Shown: positions 1 to 8,633 of the stretch, one piece after another | Layout: the number at the start of each line of letters is the position of its first letter | Position numbering within the stretch: position 1 is the first letter of the stretch | DNA from: an uncultured Gammaproteobacteria bacterium | GTDB taxonomy: Bacteria; Pseudomonadota; Gammaproteobacteria; Pseudomonadales; Azotimanducaceae | Reading direction: 5' to 3' | DNA: 40,701 bases | NCBI GenBank assembly: GCA_913043815.1 | Contig: CAJWNY010000019.1 | Span: 1-40,701, forward strand | Translations under genes and position numbers: made by a program | Notes under the pieces: model-generated | What the model was told of the DNA's origin: nothing | Database searches by the model: none | The model's input: only the letters and a program-made list of their open reading frames with translations

Positions 1-324
1 AGTTTTTTCGACAGAAGTTTGAAGGGATTTTTCAACGAGATTCTCTCTATTTTGGTTTGTATCGTAATTTGTGCGGAAGCTCCAGTGACAAGCGTAACGT
101 GTTTGCGGCCACCATACATCGCGTACACCCAATTAGTTATCTAAGCCCTCCCGCTATCGTAAAAATAAATCAATTTCCTATTATCGATAAAGGCATCCAT
201 ATCATTCGATAAGCTCTAAGGATTCAGCCGTTCAGCATGTTAAGGACATAAAAGCTATGCTCGAGGAACAACCCCAAGAACAAACATACGCAAAGGCTAG
301 TCGTCTTTCGAGCCAGCGAGGGGT
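1..324. other. Stretch without an intact gene at the window edge
   Basis: No complete gene is visible. One plus-strand frame is open from base 3 to a TAA at 210-212, giving 69 residues without a start codon. It could be the tail of a gene cut by the window edge, but I recognise no family in it. A short ORF starts at ATG 257 and runs into the decayed hydrolase that follows. Its last codons may be what remains of the region around that enzyme's nucleophile elbow. Confidence 0.3.
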
Positions 325-789
325 GCCATCGTCGCAAATTTACTCGGGGCTCAGATGGACTGCATCGATGCAAACATTGCGATTAATGTAGGTGGTCGTT
401 GCTTTGTTGATAATGAATTCCATAGCACAACGTCAGACCCAAATTACCAAATCTGCAACCAAAGAGAATTTAGCAAAAAGCGTAAAAGGTGTTGATGAAT
501 TCTCCTAGCACGTTTTCAATAGTCGGCCTTTCGAGCAATTCGTGGGCGGTCATGTTTACAATCGTAGCGGCAGGTTCTCGCCACTAATCAATTAGAAATC
601 CTTAATAAAGTGAACGCACCATTACTGATCGTTCGAGGAGGCAGGGATTGATCTGTAGCATCAAAAAAGATTAATGAAATGATAACGGCGTTACGGGATA
701 GGGCAAAAAAAATAGCAACCATTTCAAATGCTCGGAGCTCGATCACTTGTTTAACGCTGCGTGTAAGCAGAGACAGCGAAGCGAGGTAG
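325..789 (+). pseudogene. Decayed alpha/beta-hydrolase, C-terminal two thirds
   Basis: Pieces of an alpha/beta-hydrolase can be read across three reading-frame segments. Segment 325-492 reads GAIVANLL then AINVGG, like the helix and strand after the nucleophile elbow. Segment 425-592 reads KGVDEFS, a TAG at 506, then FEQFVGGHVYNRSGRFSPL, like the cap region with its typical R-P-x-E-Q and D-G-R/K-W stretch. Segment 601-786 reads KVNAPLLIVRGGRD, a TGA at 649, then VASKKINEMI and a tail ending at TAG 787, like the aPtLivRG-x-x-D strand that carries the catalytic Asp. At least three in-frame stops (506, 593, 649) and two frameshifts rule out a functional product. No conventional start or GxSxG motif survives. 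The order and spacing of the pieces support a real relic rather than chance, but the family call rests on reading alone. Confidence 0.55.
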
Positions 790-956
790 TCACCGACTTG
801 CAGACGTAGCCTGAACAAAAGCTAAACCAACCACGCCCGAGCGACGCGACATATTAATCGACATCTGCAAAAAAGCACCTCTAAATAAAGTTACAAAAAT
901 CCACTAGAACTTTAGTCCGATTTAGGGGATGTTTAGGTGCAAGAGAGGAGAATAAT

Positions 957-1592
957 ATGGATTTATACGATGCGATGAGCACCTTGCGTGCTGTGCGCAG
1001 ATTGCGCCCAGACCCAATTGATGAAGAAGTTATGGAGCGGGTGTTGACAGCTGCCACTTGGGCCCCTACAGGAGGCAACACACAACCTTGGCGCATTGTT
1101 GCTGTAACAGATCCAGCAAAGAAACAGGCCCTACAAGATCTTTACAGCCCACATTGGGACGCCTATATCCCTGGGTACGAGGCCAGACTTGAACATATGC
1201 CCGAGGACGCCAAAACCTCCAGCATCAAAGCCATGGAAGCCGGCAACTATCTCGCCAGCCATATGCACGAAGTACCAATAATCGCAGTATTTTGTTTTAA
1301 CCCAAAATTAATGGCTATTACCGACGCTGAACTAAACCGGCCCAGTGTAGTTGGAGGCGGATCCGTTTACCCCGCTGTACAAAACCTTTTACTCGCCTGC
1401 CGTAATGAAGGACTCGGCTGCGTGCTGACCACTCTGCTTTGCTATGAAGAAGAGTCAGTTAAGGCGTTACTGAACTTGCCCGAAGACTGGTATACCTGCG
1501 CTCATGTGCCTATCGGTTATCCAGTCCTCGGCGGACACGGCAGCATAAGACGTCGCGACATGAAACAAATGGTGCGCTTCAATGAGTGGTAA
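957..1592 (+). CDS. Nitroreductase family protein
   Basis: A 211-residue FMN-dependent nitroreductase-fold protein, probably a cytoplasmic NAD(P)H-dependent reductase of nitro, quinone or enone groups; the true substrate cannot be read. The N-terminus carries the family signature for flavin phosphate binding, RAVRRLRPDPI (about residues 12-22), followed by the WAPTGGNTQPWRIVAV stretch (residues 36-51) that shapes the FMN site. The GLGCVLTTLL segment near residues 152-161 is the usual second flavin-contacting loop. Length is normal for the family. The ATG is preceded by a good ribosome binding site (GAGGAG about 8 bases upstream). The next gene begins 47 bases downstream on the same strand, so the two are probably cotranscribed, suggesting a role in the same oxidative catabolic route. 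Confidence 0.9.
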   Translation: MDLYDAMSTLRAVRRLRPDPIDEEVMERVLTAATWAPTGGNTQPWRIVAVTDPAKKQALQDLYSPHWDAYIPGYEARLEHMPEDAKTSSIKAMEAGNYLASHMHEVPIIAVFCFNPKLMAITDAELNRPSVVGGGSVYPAVQNLLLACRNEGLGCVLTTLLCYEEESVKALLNLPEDWYTCAHVPIGYPVLGGHGSIRRRDMKQMVRFNEW

Positions 1593-1639
1593 CTCATTAA
1601 AATCGACCCAGCCGATGAGCACGGAGGGAAAGGAATAGA

Positions 1640-2584
1640 ATGGACAACTCGAGCGAGAAACAGTCCCGTTATCAGCAAGATATAGAACTTGAAGGTCCAG
1701 TGATATTGCCCCTGCCCGAAACCACACAAGACCTGAACCAGGCTCAAGAGGATTTGCGCAGTCACGGTTGCTGCATTATTAACGACGTATTAGATGACAA
1801 CACTATCCTCGATCTGAAGGCAAGAATGGATCGCCAATTTGAGGCTGAGTTTGCACTAGGCGAACAATGCCCTAACCGCGGCCCAAGCAACAAAATTGTA
1901 ATCCCAAACCTTGTTAATAAAGGCAAGCATTACCTCGATTTGGTGGAGCTGATTGAAACAGAAACACTGGCGGGGTTTTTGTTAGGCAACGACTTTTTGC
2001 TGTCCAGCCTTACTGCCCATATGTTCCTTGGCTCAACCCCTGAAATTGAACAGATTCACCGGGACCAAGGCCAAATACCTGCATCCGTAGAATTCCCAGC
2101 TATTTTCAACCTCTTTTATACTTTAGACGACTTCACGCCCCAGCGCGGTAGCACAGTGGTTTTTCCTGGCAGCCATCGCTGGCCCCTCAATCACAGAGTG
2201 CATCCACCCGAAGCTAATCTAGGTCATCAGGTAAACCTTGCTGCAGGCAGCCTTTTTGCTTTCGATGGCAGACTTTGGCATGGCACCGGCGCGAATCATG
2301 AGGGGCATCGAAGGCGAGCTATATCTGTATTTTGCTGCGCGCCTTGGGTGCGCCAACAAGAAAACGCGGCGGCGGCAACATCCCATGACATATTTGATAA
2401 AGCCAGCCCCAAACTAAGAGCGAGACTAGGCCTCAAGACCTACGGCACCCTTGGCAATATTAATGGCACCCGAGTAGAGCATCAGCGCATTACTTTTGGC
2501 AGCATGGATGTAGTATTTCCCAATGAATTAATTGGGGAAAACGCCGAACTTATTCCGCTCAAAAAATATAGTAAAACAGATTGA
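1640..2584 (+). CDS. Phytanoyl-CoA dioxygenase (PhyH) family protein
   Basis: A 314-residue Fe(II)/2-oxoglutarate-dependent oxygenase of the PhyH family, expected to hydroxylate an organic substrate in the cytoplasm using O2 and 2-oxoglutarate. The iron-binding facial triad is visible: H140-x-D142 in the segment QIHRDQG, and the distal H214 in RLWHGTGANH, with the arginines at 224-226 placed to bind 2-oxoglutarate. The ATG at 1640 follows a strong ribosome binding site (AAAGGAA). It lies between a nitroreductase and a GPH-family transporter on the same strand, which points to uptake and oxidation of a shared compound. PhyH proteins act on many substrates, from acyl-CoAs to antibiotics and ectoine, so substrate assignment is open. 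An inverted repeat (2590-2608) follows the stop but lacks a T-run. Confidence 0.88.
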   Translation: MDNSSEKQSRYQQDIELEGPVILPLPETTQDLNQAQEDLRSHGCCIINDVLDDNTILDLKARMDRQFEAEFALGEQCPNRGPSNKIVIPNLVNKGKHYLDLVELIETETLAGFLLGNDFLLSSLTAHMFLGSTPEIEQIHRDQGQIPASVEFPAIFNLFYTLDDFTPQRGSTVVFPGSHRWPLNHRVHPPEANLGHQVNLAAGSLFAFDGRLWHGTGANHEGHRRRAISVFCCAPWVRQQENAAAATSHDIFDKASPKLRARLGLKTYGTLGNINGTRVEHQRITFGSMDVVFPNELIGENAELIPLKKYSKTD

Positions 2585-2671
2585 CGCAACACGAAGAGTT
2601 TATTCGTGACTCGCTAAACAACAAAACTTAAAGTTAGTCATCTAACCAAAAACTTATTTGAGAGAAACGTC

Positions 2672-4177
2672 TTGTCCCAACACAAACCGTTGAGTACTTA
2701 TCAGCTTGCATCTTATGGGGCGCCGGCAATGCCGTTATCTATGGTTGCGTTGCCGCTGGCCGTTTATTTAACTCCGGTGTACGCAGATTCTGCAGGCTTC
2801 GGATTGAGTCTTGCCTTTGTAGGTTTGATGCTCGCGCTCTCGCGGGTATTCGACGGAATAACAGATCCCATTGTTGGCTTTATTTCCGACCGTATTCGCA
2901 CTCGTTGGGGGAGGCGTAAACCATTTATTTTAATCGGCATGCCCATTTTCATGACTGGGGTCTGGCTACTTTGGATACCTCCAATTGATTTCACAGAAGT
3001 AACTTGGCTAAGCTTGACCTTCAATACAGGCTACCCGTATTTGTTAGGCGCTCTGGTGATACTTTATATTGGCGCAACCATTCAAGACGTCCCTTACTCT
3101 GCTTGGGGCGCTGAACTTGCTAGAGACTACAACGAGCGAACGCTGGTAATGAGTTGGAAAGAGGCTTTTACCGTCTCAGGCTCTCTCATTGGTGCGCTCT
3201 GCCCGGCGATCATCGTTTTCTGGGGCTATACTGCACCTGCTGATAACGTCTACTTTTTAACCATTGGGCTAGTCTTAGTTATGCCCTTCCTGGTGTTCAA
3301 CCAACTCAAAGTAGTACCTGAATATCCCGTCAAAGAAACTAATTCAGAACGACTCCCTTTAAGGGAAAGCTTCAAATACGTATGGGCCAATGAACCCTAC
3401 CGGAAATTGGTCATCATCTTCCTGTTTTCTACCATTGGCTCAGCAATGACGAACTCCCTAAGTTTTTTCTTTGTGAAACACGTCTTACTCGCCGGCGATT
3501 TATACGGTTTTTATCTCGCTCCTTATTTTATTTCCCAAATTGTCGCCATACCTCTATGGTTTAAGTTGTCAGCCAAGATAGGCAAACACCGCGCAACTAT
3601 GGTCGCTATTTTTTGGTACGCACTATGGTCGTGTTTTATACCGCTCATCGCCATAGCACCACAAATTTGGTTTGAGGCATTCGAGTTAACCAAAACACTT
3701 GCGTTCTTGCCTGACAGTTGGTTATCTGGTTTAGATGAACGCTTTGCAGGCATTCCCACTGGGAAGTTCGCATTCTTCATCGGCGTGATGTGTCTTAAAG
3801 GCAGCGCCATTGGAGCACTTAGCGCCCTACCCTACGCAATGGCAGCAGATGTAATTGATCTCGATAGCTCTCGTACTGGCAAACGTCAAGGTGGAGCATA
3901 CTTTAGCATTTGGACCATGACCCGAAAACTAGCTTATGCCGCAGGTTTAATAGTGGGCACCACAGCGGCGACTATAGTTGGCTTCAACTCGCTGGCAGAT
4001 CCTATTGAAGCGCCCAACACTGCTTATTCATTGCTTTGGTTGGCCTGCTTGTATTCCATAGTCCCAGCCATATTCAAGTTTGTGGCAATGCCGTTACTTT
4101 GGAACTATTCATTGACCGAGGAGAAGCTGGCAGAAATTCAAAAGGAAATTGATGAAGCTAAGGTCGCGCCAGTCTAG
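2672..4177 (+). CDS. MFS transporter, GPH (glycoside-pentoside-hexuronide) cation symporter family
   Basis: A 501-residue inner-membrane transporter with about twelve hydrophobic segments. The motif DRIRTRWGRRKPFILIG (about residues 73-89), after the second membrane helix, is the hallmark of the GPH:cation symporter family, as is the preceding FDGITDPIVGFISD. Family members carry sugars, glycosides or uronic acids with Na+ or H+, and some bacterial relatives sit in terpenoid, steroid or aromatic catabolic clusters. The start used is TTG at 2672, with GAGAGAAA about 6 bases upstream; no better ATG precedes the first helix. It is the last gene of the nitroreductase-PhyH-transporter group and is closed by the hairpin at 4192-4238. 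Confidence 0.88.
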   Translation: MSQHKPLSTYQLASYGAPAMPLSMVALPLAVYLTPVYADSAGFGLSLAFVGLMLALSRVFDGITDPIVGFISDRIRTRWGRRKPFILIGMPIFMTGVWLLWIPPIDFTEVTWLSLTFNTGYPYLLGALVILYIGATIQDVPYSAWGAELARDYNERTLVMSWKEAFTVSGSLIGALCPAIIVFWGYTAPADNVYFLTIGLVLVMPFLVFNQLKVVPEYPVKETNSERLPLRESFKYVWANEPYRKLVIIFLFSTIGSAMTNSLSFFFVKHVLLAGDLYGFYLAPYFISQIVAIPLWFKLSAKIGKHRATMVAIFWYALWSCFIPLIAIAPQIWFEAFELTKTLAFLPDSWLSGLDERFAGIPTGKFAFFIGVMCLKGSAIGALSALPYAMAADVIDLDSSRTGKRQGGAYFSIWTMTRKLAYAAGLIVGTTAATIVGFNSLADPIEAPNTAYSLLWLACLYSIVPAIFKFVAMPLLWNYSLTEEKLAEIQKEIDEAKVAPV

Positions 4178-4191
4178 GAGGTTGGCTTACA

Positions 4192-4238
4192 TTGTAAAAA
4201 AGTACTGACCGCAAATGGTCAGCTGCAACTTTTTACAA
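4192..4238. terminator. Bidirectional intrinsic terminator
   Basis: An A-rich arm TTGTAAAAAAGT and a T-rich arm ACTTTTTACAA flank an inner perfect stem CTGACC/GGTCAG with the loop GCAAAT. Read on the plus strand it ends in a T-run after the GC stem, and the same holds on the minus strand. It lies between the convergent transporter gene and the GMC small subunit gene, so it can serve both. Confidence 0.8.
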
Positions 4239-4303
4239 GTCTTAAACGTTAATCTAAACGTAAAAAGCCATATCAAAAACGGTTAGAAGTCTGCCCGGTC
4301 CAT

Positions 4304-4741
4304 TTATGCATCTCGCCAAATTTTCCCACGCTTTTGCACAGCATCGAGCATCGACCAATCACCTTGAGGCACATCAAAACCTTGCGGAAAAGGTGCTCTA
4401 GGCTCCACCTCTAACGACACCATTATACGGTCATCGCGGTAATAGCACTGCATAACCAAACTCACTAAGGCTGCCATTGCTGGATGGCCCTCTAGCTCAG
4501 AAGCCACTTGCTCTATCGACACACCGCTCCCCAGATCATGGGACATGGCAAAATCAATGCTTTCAGCAATCTGCGCCTCATTAGCTTTGGCAGACTCTAA
4601 AATATCGGCAAAAATAAGGTCATCATCTGCACCGGGCAGATTGTAGGCTGCAGTTGATGGAATGATCATTCTTGCCAACAAGCGCAGCGCGTCGCGCTGT
4701 TCAATGCTAAACAAACTATCTGTTGCAATCGTGTTGCTCAT
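4304..4741 (-). CDS. Small subunit of a GMC-type dehydrogenase (gluconate 2-dehydrogenase subunit 3-like)
   Basis: A 145-residue protein lying just downstream of the GMC oxidoreductase on the same strand, with an 88-base gap. Sequence features fit the gluconate 2-dehydrogenase subunit 3 family: an early helix with LARMIIPST (about residues 21-29), an acidic ADDDLIFADIL stretch, and a late segment with YYRDDRIM and PFPQGFDVP before an aromatic tail. In the family this subunit helps maturation or electron transfer of a large GMC-type flavoprotein. Known examples usually have a twin-arginine signal; none is visible here, so the complex would be cytoplasmic unless exported with a partner. ATG start with a GAGAAG-like ribosome site upstream. 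The family call rests on weak similarity plus context. Confidence 0.65.
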   Translation of the reverse strand: MSNTIATDSLFSIEQRDALRLLARMIIPSTAAYNLPGADDDLIFADILESAKANEAQIAESIDFAMSHDLGSGVSIEQVASELEGHPAMAALVSLVMQCYYRDDRIMVSLEVEPRAPFPQGFDVPQGDWSMLDAVQKRGKIWRDA

Positions 4742-4829
4742 AAATTTTCTTCTCTTTTCTTTCCTGCACTTTCATTTCCTGCATCAACCCCAGCTGCAAT
4801 GAGGCCCGCTCGCAAAATTGGCATTAGAA

Positions 4830-6443
4830 TCAGTCAAACAAGTGGGCTAAGCGCTTCTTAATTTGATCAGTAATGTAAAGTGCCAGGGTCTGGATCGTCC
4901 TAGTGGGGTTCACTCCTGCACTGGTGACAAAAATGCTGCCATCTACAATAAATAAATTCTTTACGTCATGACTGCGACCCCATTCATTAACAACAGAATT
5001 TTTTGAGTCCTTTCCCATTCTCGCTGTGCCCATCAAATGCCAACCGCCACTAGTTAATGGCGACTCAATAATCAAATCCGTGGCACCAGCTGCGCGCAAA
5101 GTTTCTGAGGCTCGAGCAACGGCAAAGTCGAGCATATTTTGAGAATTGGTGCTAATTTTATAGCTCATCTTAGGTGCGGGAATACCGTGGGCGTCCTTAA
5201 TCCACGGGTCTAATGTAACGGTATTGTGTTCTTCGGGCAGATCTTCACAAATAGCCACCATACCAGCGATGCGGTTATGCAGCTTGCGATAGGCCTCGTG
5301 ATGGCCAGAGCCCCAAGGAATGCGACCTGTATGCACACCTGTCAAAGCGGTGGCTACTAAACCCCGGCCTCTAGTAGTCTCGTAGGTGAAGCCGCGGACA
5401 AAATCTCTTTGTTCACTCGTTTCATAAAACTCCTGACTCCAAATACTGTCGTGTGGTCCGCGGTAACCGTCTAAAGGTTCGTCGAATACCCCTTGGATAG
5501 ACGCGTATGGATGAAGCATCAAGTTCTTACCAACCAAGCCAGAGCGATTGGCCAGTCCATCTGGAAATTGCTCGGATACAGAATTTAGCAGTATGCGTGG
5601 CGTGCCTACGCCATTACAGGCCATCACAACTACATGGGCCGGTTGAAATTGCTCAACGCCATCTTCATCAAAATAAGTTACTCCACACGCTAAACCGTCA
5701 TCGCCAATGTTGATTTCTTTAACTCGGCACCAAGTGCGCAGCTCCACGCCGGCGCGAATGGCCTCCGGCCAATAGGTGATATCAGTGCTGGCTTTGGCGC
5801 CTTGAGCGCAGCCATAAATGCAAGCACCAAGGTTTATGCACTGATCTCTACCGTTGTATGGTTGCGTAGCAATGGCCGAATCTGAAGGCCACCAATGCCA
5901 ACCTAGCTGGTCAAAACCTTCTGCCAATTTTTGCCCAGACTTTCCCATAGGTAGGGGCGGCATGAGTGATTGTTTCGCTGGGTACGCCGGATCGCCGGCA
6001 AGGCCAGAGACACCGGTTATCCGATCATTTTCTGCATAAAAAGGCTCTAAATCGCCGTAATCTAGAGGCCAATCATCGGCCACACCATCTAAAGACTTAA
6101 CCTTAAAATCAGAGGGGTGAAAGCGAGGATAGTGACCGGCGTACAATACTGTACCTCCGCCCACGCCATTGAAGTTGGCGATTTTGATCGGCGAATCATC
6201 GTCGTTTACAGGGTAATCACCCGGCTGCTGGCGACGATTGGGATTAATACTAAAATCCGATTGCGCCCGACTTTCCCAGTCTCGTCCGGTGGTTGGGTAA
6301 TCTGCAGGATTAGTCCAACCGCCCTGTTCTAAGCAGACAATACGCATTTTGGTTTCGGCCAAATTCCAAGCCGCCGTGGCACCAGATGCGCCGGCACCAA
6401 TAATCAAAACGTCAACTGGCGAAAAATCGATATCACTGCTCAT
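4830..6443 (-). CDS. GMC family oxidoreductase, large subunit
   Basis: A 537-residue FAD-dependent glucose-methanol-choline oxidoreductase that oxidises an alcohol or sugar hydroxyl. The N-terminus has the dinucleotide-binding motif LIIGAGASGATAAW followed by an acidic strand end (CLEQG). A second flavin-contact region reads NGVGGGTVLYAGHYPRF. The C-terminus carries the active-site His in GGWHLMGTARMG and the partner Asn in SAGVNPTRTIQTLAL. Three nearby cysteines in the segment INLGACIYGCAQGAK recall the cysteine-rich loop of gluconate and fructose dehydrogenase-type members. I place the start at ATG 6443; a TTG six codons earlier (6461) is possible but lacks a better ribosome site. The small-subunit gene lies downstream. 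The substrate is not readable from sequence. Confidence 0.88.
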   Translation of the reverse strand: MSSDIDFSPVDVLIIGAGASGATAAWNLAETKMRIVCLEQGGWTNPADYPTTGRDWESRAQSDFSINPNRRQQPGDYPVNDDDSPIKIANFNGVGGGTVLYAGHYPRFHPSDFKVKSLDGVADDWPLDYGDLEPFYAENDRITGVSGLAGDPAYPAKQSLMPPLPMGKSGQKLAEGFDQLGWHWWPSDSAIATQPYNGRDQCINLGACIYGCAQGAKASTDITYWPEAIRAGVELRTWCRVKEINIGDDGLACGVTYFDEDGVEQFQPAHVVVMACNGVGTPRILLNSVSEQFPDGLANRSGLVGKNLMLHPYASIQGVFDEPLDGYRGPHDSIWSQEFYETSEQRDFVRGFTYETTRGRGLVATALTGVHTGRIPWGSGHHEAYRKLHNRIAGMVAICEDLPEEHNTVTLDPWIKDAHGIPAPKMSYKISTNSQNMLDFAVARASETLRAAGATDLIIESPLTSGGWHLMGTARMGKDSKNSVVNEWGRSHDVKNLFIVDGSIFVTSAGVNPTRTIQTLALYITDQIKKRLAHLFD

Positions 6444-6709
6444 ATTATTTCTGCCGTCCAACTCAAACTTTTTATTAGGTGCTTATCGATACTCACCTAG
6501 CCCCCCAAATGAAATTTCTCCGAACGACATAATGCAACTATTAATAAGTCTTCGCCAGATTACCCTGACCAATCGCAAGTAAAACTTGGAACAAAGACAG
6601 ATCACACGCAGTAAAGGTCACTTATGTATAATCATCACTATTGAAAAATTCACGCTGTAGCGGTTCAGTCAGATTGCACAAGAAAAAAGCCATTTTGGGG
6701 AGTAAAACA

Positions 6710-8167
6710 ATGAGTCAAGCAACACCCGTGTTAGTTGGTATTAGCCACCTTGAGCAGCGGTTCCAAGATTTTGCGTCGGCAAAGGAACCCATAGAACTCA
6801 TGATTGATGCAGTCAAAGCTGCCGCGGCAGATGCAGGCAATAGCGAACTACTTAATGCAAATTCCGTACGCGTTATTAAAGGTATTTGGGGCTATCAAAA
6901 CCCTGCAAAAGCAGTCGCTGAAGCCATAGGCTGTCCAAACGCGCAAACTGCTTTATCACCGTTTGGGGGAAACTATGTCCAATCGGTGTTGAACGTTAGC
7001 GCGCTCGACATTCAAAGCGGCAGTCACGACATAATTATTCTTACCGGCGCAGAATGCGGTAACACTCAAGCAAAAGCGGCCAAGGCTCAGCATGATCTGG
7101 GTTGGGCAGAACTACCAGGTATACCTGACCTACTTATCGGCGAAGATAAAGATATGCGTCACGAGGCCGAGATTGCCATTAGATTAGGCCGTCCAATACA
7201 AATTTACCCCATTATGGAAACTGCCATGCGCAGCGAATTGGGCATGAATGTCGATGACCACATGAAGCATATTTCTGAACTTTGGGCGGACTTCAGCGCA
7301 GTTGCCGCAAACAACCCTAATGCTTGGATTCGCGAAGCAAAAACCGCCGAAGAAATTCGCACAGTCTCCGACGTCAACCGTCCCGTATCGTTCCCATATC
7401 CTAAATTTTTGAATTCAAATAGCGCCGTAGATCAGGCCGCTGCGTTGATTTTGTGTTCAGAAGAAAAAGCAGAAGCACTGGGCATACCGAAGGAAAAGTG
7501 GGTATATCCTTGGGCTGGCAGCGACGCTCAAGATCATTTCCATTTCTCAACCCGAGACAACTTTCACAGCTCCCCTGCCATTCGTCTGGCGGGCAAGAAA
7601 TGCCTCGAGATGTCTGGGATGACGCCGGCTGATATCGACCTCGTCGACGTCTACAGCTGTTTTCCTGTCGCCGTGCAAATCGCTTCCAGAGAACTAGGCT
7701 TAGACGCAAACAAACCATTAACTGTTACCGGCGGCTTGACCTGGGCAGGCGGCCCTTTGAATAACTACGTTATGCACTCCATCGTTCGTATGGCTGAATT
7801 ACTTAGAGCCAAACCAGGCGATAAAGGAATGATCACGGCGAACGGCGGATACATTACCAAACATGCTTTTGGAACCTACTCTACTCAGCGACCAGAAAAA
7901 CCTTTTCAGCATGCAAACCTGCAAAATCAGGTAGATGCATTACCAAAGCGAGAAGTCGCTATGGCTCACGTCGGTAAGGGCATCGTAGAGGGTTATTCTG
8001 TAATGTACGGTCCTGAAGGCGTAAACAAAGCATTTGTGGCTGCCAGGCTGTCTGACGGCCGCCGAGCTTGGGGCACCTCGCATGATGCTGATCTACTGCA
8101 AAGTATGACCACAGAAGAATATGTCGGTCGTGCGGTGAAACTAGCCGATCATGTAGCAACATTTTAA
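6710..8167 (+). CDS. Thiolase-like protein (TLP1/SCP-x type) with degenerate active site
   Basis: A 485-residue thiolase-superfamily protein. The ATG at 6710 has a GGGGAG ribosome site; a longer frame from 6641 has none. The thiolase core spans about residues 1-395 and an extra C-terminal domain about 400-485, the arrangement of type 1 thiolase-like proteins. The usual nucleophile motif C-x-S-G is replaced by PFGGNYVQS (84-92), the N-E-A-F loop by YSCFPVA (315-321), the G-H-P motif by AGGPLNNY (346-353), and the final C-x-G by TANGGYITKH (376-385). The canonical nucleophile Cys, catalytic His and second Cys are therefore all missing. It probably binds acyl-CoA or acts in a complex rather than as a simple thiolase. 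It is divergent from the GMC genes and 28 bases before an RDD gene. Confidence 0.8.
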   Translation: MSQATPVLVGISHLEQRFQDFASAKEPIELMIDAVKAAAADAGNSELLNANSVRVIKGIWGYQNPAKAVAEAIGCPNAQTALSPFGGNYVQSVLNVSALDIQSGSHDIIILTGAECGNTQAKAAKAQHDLGWAELPGIPDLLIGEDKDMRHEAEIAIRLGRPIQIYPIMETAMRSELGMNVDDHMKHISELWADFSAVAANNPNAWIREAKTAEEIRTVSDVNRPVSFPYPKFLNSNSAVDQAAALILCSEEKAEALGIPKEKWVYPWAGSDAQDHFHFSTRDNFHSSPAIRLAGKKCLEMSGMTPADIDLVDVYSCFPVAVQIASRELGLDANKPLTVTGGLTWAGGPLNNYVMHSIVRMAELLRAKPGDKGMITANGGYITKHAFGTYSTQRPEKPFQHANLQNQVDALPKREVAMAHVGKGIVEGYSVMYGPEGVNKAFVAARLSDGRRAWGTSHDADLLQSMTTEEYVGRAVKLADHVATF

Positions 8168-8195
8168 TAAGCGGGCTAATAAGTGGTCAAAGTCA

Positions 8196-8633
8196 TTGAA
8201 TAAACAAGAAGAAATATACAGCCCTGAAGAAGGATTCCCAGCCGGCATCGGCCGGCGCTTAGGTGCTCTGATGTATGACAGCTTGCTGATCTTAGCGCTG
8301 TGGTTTTTAACAGGGTTTATCTGGGTACCTCTGAGCGGCGACGTCGTTACAGGCTTTGCATTTCAACTGACTTTGATAGTGGAGACAGTGGCTTTCTACG
8401 CGTACTGCTGGCACAAAAATGGCGAAACACTTGGTATGCGTGCTTGGCATATCAGGTTGGTAGATGAATCTGGCAGCAGAGTAAATCTTCAACAAATAGC
8501 CATCCGTGCCTTAGTTGCACCGTTCTCGCTGACCTGCGCTGGCCTAGGGTATCTTTGGCTGTTTATTGGTGATGACAGGCAAACTTGGCATGACAGAGCC
8601 AGTAAGACGTTGATTGTATACCTGCCACGATAG
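8196..8633 (+). CDS. RDD family membrane protein
   Basis: A 145-residue integral membrane protein of the RDD family. It begins with the conserved stretch GIGRRLGALMYDSLLILAL, where the Arg and Asp of the family signature lie at the edge of the first membrane helix. A second hydrophobic segment covers the VETVAFYAYCW region and a third LGYLWLFIGDDRQTWHD, the usual C-terminal family signature ending in H-D-R. RDD proteins have no single agreed role; some have been linked to ion transport. TTG start at 8196, since no ATG precedes the signature in frame. In many gammaproteobacteria an RDD gene lies near lptFG and pepA; pepA follows here 184 bases downstream, but lptFG are absent. Confidence 0.85.
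   Translation: MNKQEEIYSPEEGFPAGIGRRLGALMYDSLLILALWFLTGFIWVPLSGDVVTGFAFQLTLIVETVAFYAYCWHKNGETLGMRAWHIRLVDESGSRVNLQQIAIRALVAPFSLTCAGLGYLWLFIGDDRQTWHDRASKTLIVYLPR

Noticed and set aside
588-1096. Minus-strand frames of about 70-76 residues upstream of and over the nitroreductase start
   Set aside because: No ribosome site, no family pattern; they are antisense to the pseudogene and the nitroreductase start.
2590-2608. Inverted repeat CACGAA/TTCGTG after the PhyH gene as a terminator
   Set aside because: Only six base pairs, AT-rich and without a T-run; the next gene is on the same strand and probably cotranscribed.
6641-6709. N-terminal extension of the thiolase-like protein
   Set aside because: No ribosome site, while ATG 6710 has GGGGAG upstream and starts at the first thiolase strand.
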